From: Datura wrightii
Taxonomy: Eukaryota; Streptophyta; Magnoliopsida; Solanales; Solanaceae
DNA length: 64,000 nt
Direction: 5' to 3'
Assembly: GCA_035772735.1 (NCBI GenBank)
Contig: JASDFA010000001.1
Location: 91,041,501 to 91,105,500 of the forward strand
The notes under the pieces are model-generated. The model worked only from the letters and a program-made list of their open reading frames with translations. It was not told the DNA's origin and ran no database searches. Shown one piece after another: positions 58,419 through 64,000 of this stretch. The translations under genes and the position numbers were made by a program. How positions within the stretch are numbered: the stretch's first letter is position 1; every line of letters begins with the position of its first letter.

Positions 58419-59545
58419 TGAAAGATAAGAGTAAATTTTAGACCTTTTAAGGTAATATGTGAGTTATATGCTCTATGCATGTAGTTGATATCAGAAAACA
58501 TTTGAACGACGTTAAAATATGAGAAAGATGAGGTTAAAAGATAAAGTTGGCAATTAGGTAAAAAGATTAGTGCGTATAAGAATTGATGGAATAGTGAACA
58601 CGAGAGTAAATAATTAAGTAGGGAATGACGAGTCCTGTTTGAAAAAAGAAGTTAAGATTAATACGAAAAGTAGAGCTAGAAGAGTTAGAAGTAAAGTTGT
58701 TTATGTTCAGTTTGTGTTAATTTGATGAAAGGCCAGTAAAGTGTTAACTTATTATGAAATGATTAGAATTGAATATTTTTGAGATAGTAACTCAAGTTAA
58801 GGAGAAGTTCTTCATCTTACTTCTTAAGCAATTATCTTTGATTATTTGTTCAAAGAGTTGGATTAACTTTTTCAAGTTTTAAAGGATTTTTTTTCTTGGA
58901 AGTTTCTAAAATGTTTATAATGCAGCCAAGATTTCTAAGCTCCTCATATATTGAAAAGTTTCACACGAGCCTTTCCTATGTTGTCTACAGCACGACTGTA
59001 AGTCTTTATTTATCTTAAGGCAGCCCCAAGAAAATTGCCTAGCGTTTTATGTTAAAGAGCTCCAAGTTTTAGATACGCGAGTTATGTCTTCCTATTCATA
59101 AGCTATGTTGAGATGTGATATGATATACAACGAATGAGGTATGCTCACAATTCTTGATATGAAAGTATGAAATTCAAACAAGTATAAGCACGAAATGAAT
59201 GTTAACATTGTTAATGGAAAATGTTAAGTTGAGTTATTCCTCTCTGCTCCTCGTGTTAGTATTGCTAGGAGATGTTTAAAATCATGAACGTGTGTCTACA
59301 CAGTCTTTATAATATTCTAGTCCTAGGAACTTCCTTATAATTCATTCATAGCATATGTATGTATCTAAATGCTAAATGAAAGACCTATATGTGTGTGGCA
59401 TAATTGTAGTATTTGGGGTCGTGGTAAGATCCTACACATGTTAAAATTACTAAGTCAGCATATTTCATGGTTGTCAGTATACAGATAGTCTGTATGAGCC
59501 CCATTAGCTCCATTCATGATTGCGATTGAGATTTACTTTTATTTT

Positions 59546-59818
59546 ACCCCGATATGATACACCGGCTAGAGATATCCTTATTTTATCCTGGTATGGTACA
59601 CCGGCTGGAGATATTTTTATTTTACCCTAGTGTGGTACACCAAATGGAGATATTTTTGTTTTACCCCGGTGTGGTACACCAGCTGGAGATATTTTTATTT
59701 CACCCTGGTGTGGTACACTGACTGGAAATATTTTTATTTTACCCCGGTGTGGTACACCGGCTGGAGATATTTTTATTTTACCCCGGTGTGTTACACCAGC
59801 TCGATGAATTTTATAAAT
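59546..59818. repeat. B2 3' LTR minisatellite, seven 39-bp units
   Basis: Units start at 59546, 59585, 59624, 59663, 59702, 59741 and 59780, with a constant period of 39 bp. Cores of the type ccggtgtggtacaccgg form hairpins. The open frame at 59630-59836 is the repeat read in phase. Confidence 0.92.
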
Positions 59819-61060
59819 GAATTTATGGTTTCCTAGTCGCTGGCATTACAATTATAGTTTGTTTCTTATGCATTTCTTAATTGCATTTTCACCTCCTTAT
59901 AGAGTCATTATCAGGGTTAGGTTACCAGGATTCCAAGTTATTACTATTCCTTATTCCTGATTCAGTTATGTTGAGTTCACTTATGTTATAGTGAGTTGTT
60001 ATCATTATAGGTTGCAGAGTACCAGGTTATATTTATCCTTTATATGTTATGTGCTGAGTCAGTTATTACAGGATTGTTATCTCATGTTTACAGTTTTAGC
60101 CTTACATACCAGTACATTTCATTCTTACTGAAGTCCCTTCGCTTGGGAACCTACGTTCATGCCGCAGATATAGGTAGAGGTCGGGATTGCCAATTGCAGT
60201 AGCAATTCGCGAGATCAACGAATGTGTTGGTATGCTCCTTTCTTCCTGGAGCTAGGGATTAGTTATTTATGATTAAGTTTTGAGATGTAGTTATGGGTAG
60301 ATCAGAGCCCTATTCCGACCATCAGTCAGTTTACTCTTTAGAGGCTTTGTGGACTTAGTGTGCATAGTGTTATTCAGTTTGTGGCCTCATCGTCTTATTG
60401 TTGCCTGGTTTAGCATACTCATTGTCTTGGTTGCATTTCAGTTGTTTACCCTGTATTGTTGAGACCTTATAGGTCCAGTTTTTACTCCAGTTGATTGTCA
60501 CAGGTGGCCTGGATGTCCTAAGTGTCACAGTTACAAATTTCATATAGTCGTGCTTCTCGATCAATCATGAATTGAATGCCCGTTGTGCCCTACCCTAATT
60601 TTGGGGCGTGACAGTTGTCCCATCAGCCATCTTAGATGTTAGAGGCTTTCAAACTATGTATAGTATTCAACTGTTATGTATGGAGTGTGTTCATTTTCTA
60701 TGTATGTCATGACTATGCTTCCACTATGTTATTACGTTGAGTATTCCACTTTATTTATTGAGATAGGTGTATGCTCAAGCCATGGGTTGACTTGGAGTCC
60801 TTCAGGGCCTCCTGTCCCATGTTATGATTCGGGTCTACGTTTGGGTCGTAACAAACTTGGTATCAGAGCAATATGTTGAAATGTCCTAGGGTGTCTGAAA
60901 GTCGCGTTGAGTCTTTTTCATGGGTGTGAACCATGTCACACTTATGATGAGGAGGCTACGAGATGTTTAGGAAATGTGCCCTTTTTACATGACTCTATCT
61001 CGTGCCATAAGTTTGACTTTCTCTATTCCTCTAACTCGTGCTATACGCGTGTGCAAAAAC

Positions 61061-61575
61061 ATGTCTTCTCATAACAACAATGGGAGCTAGCCAGCCCCAC
61101 CAACTCCAATGGATTCCATGCAAGTTATGGATGCAGAACTTGGAGCCACCCTTAGAGTGTTGATACAGGCCATGATCACCTAGCCTAACCAGCAGGCTAT
61201 CGCATGAGGGAACCCTACCGTAGAGGCGGCAATTACTAGGGTTCAAGAACTCATGAAGAGGAACCCAACTAAGTTTGGTGATTCGAATATGGATGGAGAG
61301 TCTAAGGGGAAAGAAAGGGAGAAGAAAAGTCCCAAGACCGAAGACTTGGAGAGTCCCTAGCAAGGGTCGAGTAGTAGGAGTCACTCTCAACCACGTTAGA
61401 GGTCTTTAGCTCAAGTTCGGGATACAAGCCCCGAGTGAGGGAGATTACTTTCCTAGTTTGCAGGCGCTGCGGGAAAAACCACCTAGGACACTTCTTGGAA
61501 GGTTCAGACGTTTGCTTCTATTATGGCCAACCCAGTCATAAACACAGAGATTGCCCTTCAGCCAAGCGAGACAGC
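61061..61575 (+). pseudogene. Short gag remnant of D2
   Basis: The start is MSSHNNNGS at ATG 61061, then a stop. It aligns with D1 gag at 15401-15909. The knuckle region has CRRCGKNHLGHF (from 61461, last Cys lost) and CFYYGQPSHKHRDC (from 61513, second Cys changed to Tyr). It has in-frame stops and no capsid core. It is dead, but it shows that the short version predates the duplication of the D family. Confidence 0.65.
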
Positions 61576-62998
61576 TAGAGAGGTTGTGCCCCAGCAATCA
61601 GGTCTGAGGCCCGTCCATCACAGCAGCGCAGGCTACCTAGAGTAGGTGGCAGCCAACCCTAGACGTAGTCACAAGTATGTTATAAGTCTTCATACCGAAC
61701 CTTGCATGATTGCTACTCCCGAGAACTACTATACAAGGTACAAGATTCCCTTTGTGCATCTTAATACGAGGTTTTTTTTCATGGAAGGTAAGGAGTGATT
61801 ATAAGTAAGAAATCTTTAGCGATAACTTTGAGGGTGAATGGGAAGTCCAGAGCCAGTGATATTAGTGTAATGTTAATGAAGGATCCTAGAGCCTTAGAGT
61901 GATGGTCGTCAACTAAAGGGGGAAAACGGTAAGTGAAAGGCCAAGTCAAATCTTGAGTTTTCTAGTAATAAAGTTCTATGAATAGTATCTGGGGTAGTCC
62001 ATCCACTCCCCTTAGATATCTCTCTTATGTTTCGCTCGATGCTACGCTAAACTCATGCTTACGTTCAGAACCCTAAGATGATAGGAAACCCCGTCCGTCG
62101 GTGATCCCATTACCCGTTCAGCTTCATGTCGTGAACCTCATTACGTATGTGAACTCATGTCTCTCAGTACGCTCAACTCTATGAACTCAGTCCTAAAGAT
62201 TTTCCCTACCGACTCATAAGATCGTGCTAAATCAAGTATATGCCCAGCTTAGATATCTTGAATGATTCGTGTTCATGATACCCTTATTCTAAACCCTATG
62301 GATGTTTCCCATGATGAAGATGATGGTTAAAATGGGTACTTTCAAGGTAACTCCCCATCCCTGCCATAAGTGACTAGTATGTAGAAGTTCAAGAAGCACG
62401 GTTAGTAGCCAAGCCTGGGAGTGTAACAACCCACATGTTCATTTTGTGATTGTCAATTCGTTTTCCTAGGTCAAAACTTTCGTATCTTTATGCTATTATT
62501 CTTGATTTACGGAGGTGGATGACACTGTCCCCGAGATAACCTAATGAAGATTGGGTGGGATTTTCAGTTTTTTGGAAGGTTTAAAGTTTGAGGGTTTGAC
62601 CAAAGTCAACATTTCAAGTTATCGAGCTCAAATTTGGATTATGAAACCTCTCTTGGTTCCAGATGGCCATCTATGATTTGGTTGGGTAGTTTGCATGTAT
62701 GTTGAGGTGATTCGGGAGTGATCTAAACTTTTGATTGAATTTATGAGCTTTGAGGAAGCTAAGTTGACCATAGTCAACTTCTAATCAAAACAACCTTATG
62801 ATGGTAATTTGATGATTCCATCTGATCCGGAATGGGTTTTATGATATAATTTCATATTAGGGTTATTATCGAAGGATTCTAAATGAGTTTCGGGTGGATT
62901 TAAACATTTTGCGTATGCGTCATGATCTTAAGCGTAAAACAAAAAAATTTAGAGATTGGGGACTTTCAAAATTCTTAGCATAAATTATGGACTTTGTC
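61576..62998 (+). other. Non-coding and foreign-LTR part of D2
   Basis: 61576-62421 matches D1 15910-16748. At 62422 tgtaacaacccacatg begins the LTR-like block, uninterrupted here, so it shows what the B1-split D1 block looked like. No open frames of note. Confidence 0.6.
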
Positions 62999-64000
62999 TT
63001 GTTGACTCGTTGAATGGTGGTTTCATTATTCAAAACGAATCAAAATCATCCTTGGTGACTGATGTAAAAGCTAGACAAGATGAGGATCCTATCTTGGTGA
63101 AGTTGAAGGAAGTCATTCAAAAGTAGAAGGTAGAAGTCGTCTCCAAAAAGGGAGATGGTGTGCTTTGATATCAGGGTAGTTGGTGTGTTTCGTGTGTTGA
63201 TGATTCAAGAGCTAGTTCAGTTGCATGGGATGTCCTTGTCTATCATATCAGATAGAGCTACACAATTTACCTCTCTATTTTGGAGGTTGTTTCAAAAAGG
63301 ACTTGGTACTCAGGTTAAGCTCAACACAACATTTCACCCGCAAAGGAAGGGTCAAGCGGAGCAGACAACTCAGACTCTCGAGGACTTGTTGAGGGCATGC
63401 GTGATTGACTTCAAAGGTAGTTAGGATGATAATTTTCCTCTTATCGAGTTTGCATACAATACAGCTACCATTCTAGCATTCAGATGGCTCCGTTTGAGGC
63501 TCTCTATGTGCAGAGATGTAGGTCGCCTATTGGTTGGTTTGAAGTTGGTGAAGTTGCGATGATAGGACTAGATTCAGTCCATGAGGCTATAGAGAAGGTT
63601 TATCTCATACGGGATAGGTTGAAAATAGCTCAAGGTCGCCAAAAGTCCTATGCTAATGTGAGAAGGAGAGAACTCGAGCTCGAAGTGGATGATTGGGTGT
63701 TTCTGAAGGTGTCTCCCATAAAGGGAGTGATGCAGTTTGGAAAGAAATGAAAACTTAGCCCTCGTTAGTTGGCCCCAACGGGGTTGTGAAATGGGTTGGC
63801 AAGGTGGCATATGAATTGGAGTTGCCTTCAGAATTAACTTCTATGCATCCTATATTTCATGTATCGCTTTTGAAGGTGTGTTTGGGTGATCCTGCTTTAG
63901 TTGTCCCGATGGACAGTATAGGTGTGAAAGATAGCCTTAGTTATGAAGAGGTTCTGGTGCAAATATTGAATCATCAAGTTCGAAGGCTAAGGAACAAGGA
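62999..64000 (+). pseudogene. Internally deleted integrase of D2
   Basis: It has the same junction as D1: pre-integrase linker to about 63195, then QELVQLHGMSLSIISDRA (63209-63262). It lacks the HHCC module and first catalytic Asp. SDRATQF replaces the usual SDRG, and QAEQTTQTLED has the Glu. A TAG at 63422 and a base loss near 63461 move the reading to MAPFEALYVQRCRSPIGWFE (63484). A TGA ends it at 63748 and the frame decays afterwards. It is cut by the window end. Confidence 0.8.

Larger units (their letters stand above)
49893..58419 (+). mobile_element. Endogenous pararetrovirus (Caulimoviridae, petuvirus/florendovirus-like)
   Basis: This is one full viral genome length plus a 39-bp terminal overlap, integrated in the B2 LTR. 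Order: movement protein, coat region, CCHC finger, aspartic protease, RT, RNase H, then a non-coding region with a candidate promoter, leader and PBS. No integrase and no LTR are present, and there is no TSD: the host sequence lost about six bases at the junction compared with 44240-44250. With the nested C' solo LTR removed, the unit is about 6.9 kb, near the size expected for the family. The domains appear to be one long polyprotein, broken by many stops and at least three frameshifts, so this is a relic. Confidence 0.9.
42445..60613 (+). mobile_element. Non-autonomous B2 element (5' truncated, virus inserted)
   Basis: It consists of a partial 5' LTR 42445-46381 (ending GGGGCGTGACA), an internal region of only 1.4 kb (46382-47786), a PPT taaaggagggagga (47773-47786) and a 3' LTR 47787-60613 (ending GGGGCGTGACA). 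The PBS after the 5' LTR reads gacttggtattagagag, a decayed initiator tRNA-Met site. There is no pol. The 5' LTR begins mid-sequence, equivalent to about 48090 in the 3' LTR. Confidence 0.8.
47787..60613 (+). repeat. B2 3' LTR (interrupted by pararetrovirus)
   Basis: It starts TGTTACACCCCAAAA and ends GGGGCGTGACA, about 4.3 kb without the viral insertion at 49893-58419. The part right of the virus (58420-60613) aligns with 44240-46381. Confidence 0.85.
41809..60853 (+). repeat. A-type LTR: 3' LTR of D1 and 5' LTR of D2 (interrupted)
   Basis: The first part, 41809-42444, matches 12866-13470. The last part, 60614-60853, matches 14945-15189 and ends TCGTAACA. In between sits the B2 element. About 1.4 kb of this LTR and the first 300 bp or so of the B2 5' LTR are missing at the 42444 junction. 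A PBS (tggtatcagagcaa from 60858) and D2 gag follow, so one LTR serves two internal regions. Confidence 0.75.
60854..64000 (+). mobile_element. Chimeric non-autonomous element D2 (continues past window)
   Basis: It begins with a PBS (tggtatcagagcaa at 60858) and carries the same parts as D1 in the same order: short gag (61061), non-coding block, foreign LTR-like block (62422-62998) and deleted integrase (62999-64000). Unlike D1 it is not interrupted. Its 3' LTR lies beyond the window. Confidence 0.82.

Noticed and set aside
58434..59520. Host intergenic DNA right of the virus
   Set aside because: It aligns with 44265-45450, so it is the continuation of the B2 LTR and not unique host sequence.
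1..64000. CRISPR array, bacterial operon or prophage features
   Set aside because: No direct repeats with unique spacers of the right form exist. The tandem arrays are LTR minisatellites, and all coding remnants are plant retroelement or pararetrovirus types.

Overview
The window is nuclear plant DNA made almost entirely of nested LTR retrotransposons plus one integrated plant pararetrovirus. I found no intact host gene, rRNA, tRNA or CRISPR array. Tekay/Del-type chromovirus Ty3/gypsy copies (PBS matching initiator tRNA-Met), Athila/Tat-type LTRs (PBS matching tRNA-Asp), a TRIM element and a Caulimoviridae insertion point to a heterochromatic region of an angiosperm. A eudicot, perhaps Solanaceae, is my impression and not a proof. 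Family labels A, B1, B2, C, C' and D are local to this annotation.

Left part (1-16826). Family A chromovirus: LTR 709-4398 (split by a minus-strand solo C LTR at 1292-2629, TSD CTGGA), then decayed gag-pol to about 7666. Next come a reverse-strand Athila/Tat-like gag remnant (7667-8985), a second A LTR with decayed gag (8986-12864), and a third A-type LTR (12865-15189). The third LTR starts a non-autonomous chimeric element, D1.

Middle (16822-39940). A complete family B1 chromovirus (16827-39935, TSD TGTTA) sits inside D1. Its 5' LTR holds a 973-bp foldback TRIM cluster (TSD ATATT). Its gag-pol is at 20931-25675. Exactly at its PPT/3' LTR border lies a solo B2 LTR (TSD GAATA). That LTR holds a solo C LTR on the minus strand (TSD GTACA), which in turn holds a complete 5.6-kb C element (29563-35129, TSD ATGAA). 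The insertion order can be read directly: D1, then B1, then the B2 solo, then the C solo, then the C element.

Right part (39941-64000). D1 resumes with a deleted integrase and its 3' LTR. That LTR is interrupted by a non-autonomous B2 element (42445-60613) and is also used as the 5' LTR of a second chimeric element, D2 (60854 to the window end). Inside the B2 3' LTR lies an endogenous pararetrovirus of about 8.5 kb (49893-58419). It is unit length plus a 39-bp terminal overlap, has no TSD, has many stops and frameshifts, and is itself interrupted by a solo C' LTR (about 55607-57207).

Coding regions are all broken. The in-frame stops are mostly TAG where relatives have Gln or Trp codons, as expected from decay of methylated CHG sites. 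The less ordinary signals are hairpin-forming minisatellites with periods of 33 and 39-40 bp in LTRs of unrelated families, a foldback TRIM cluster mobilised as one unit, a non-autonomous family (D) that copied a foreign LTR piece next to a deleted integrase, and viral integration ends just downstream of the virus PBS with a 10-codon ORF ending 2 nt before the viral start codon.
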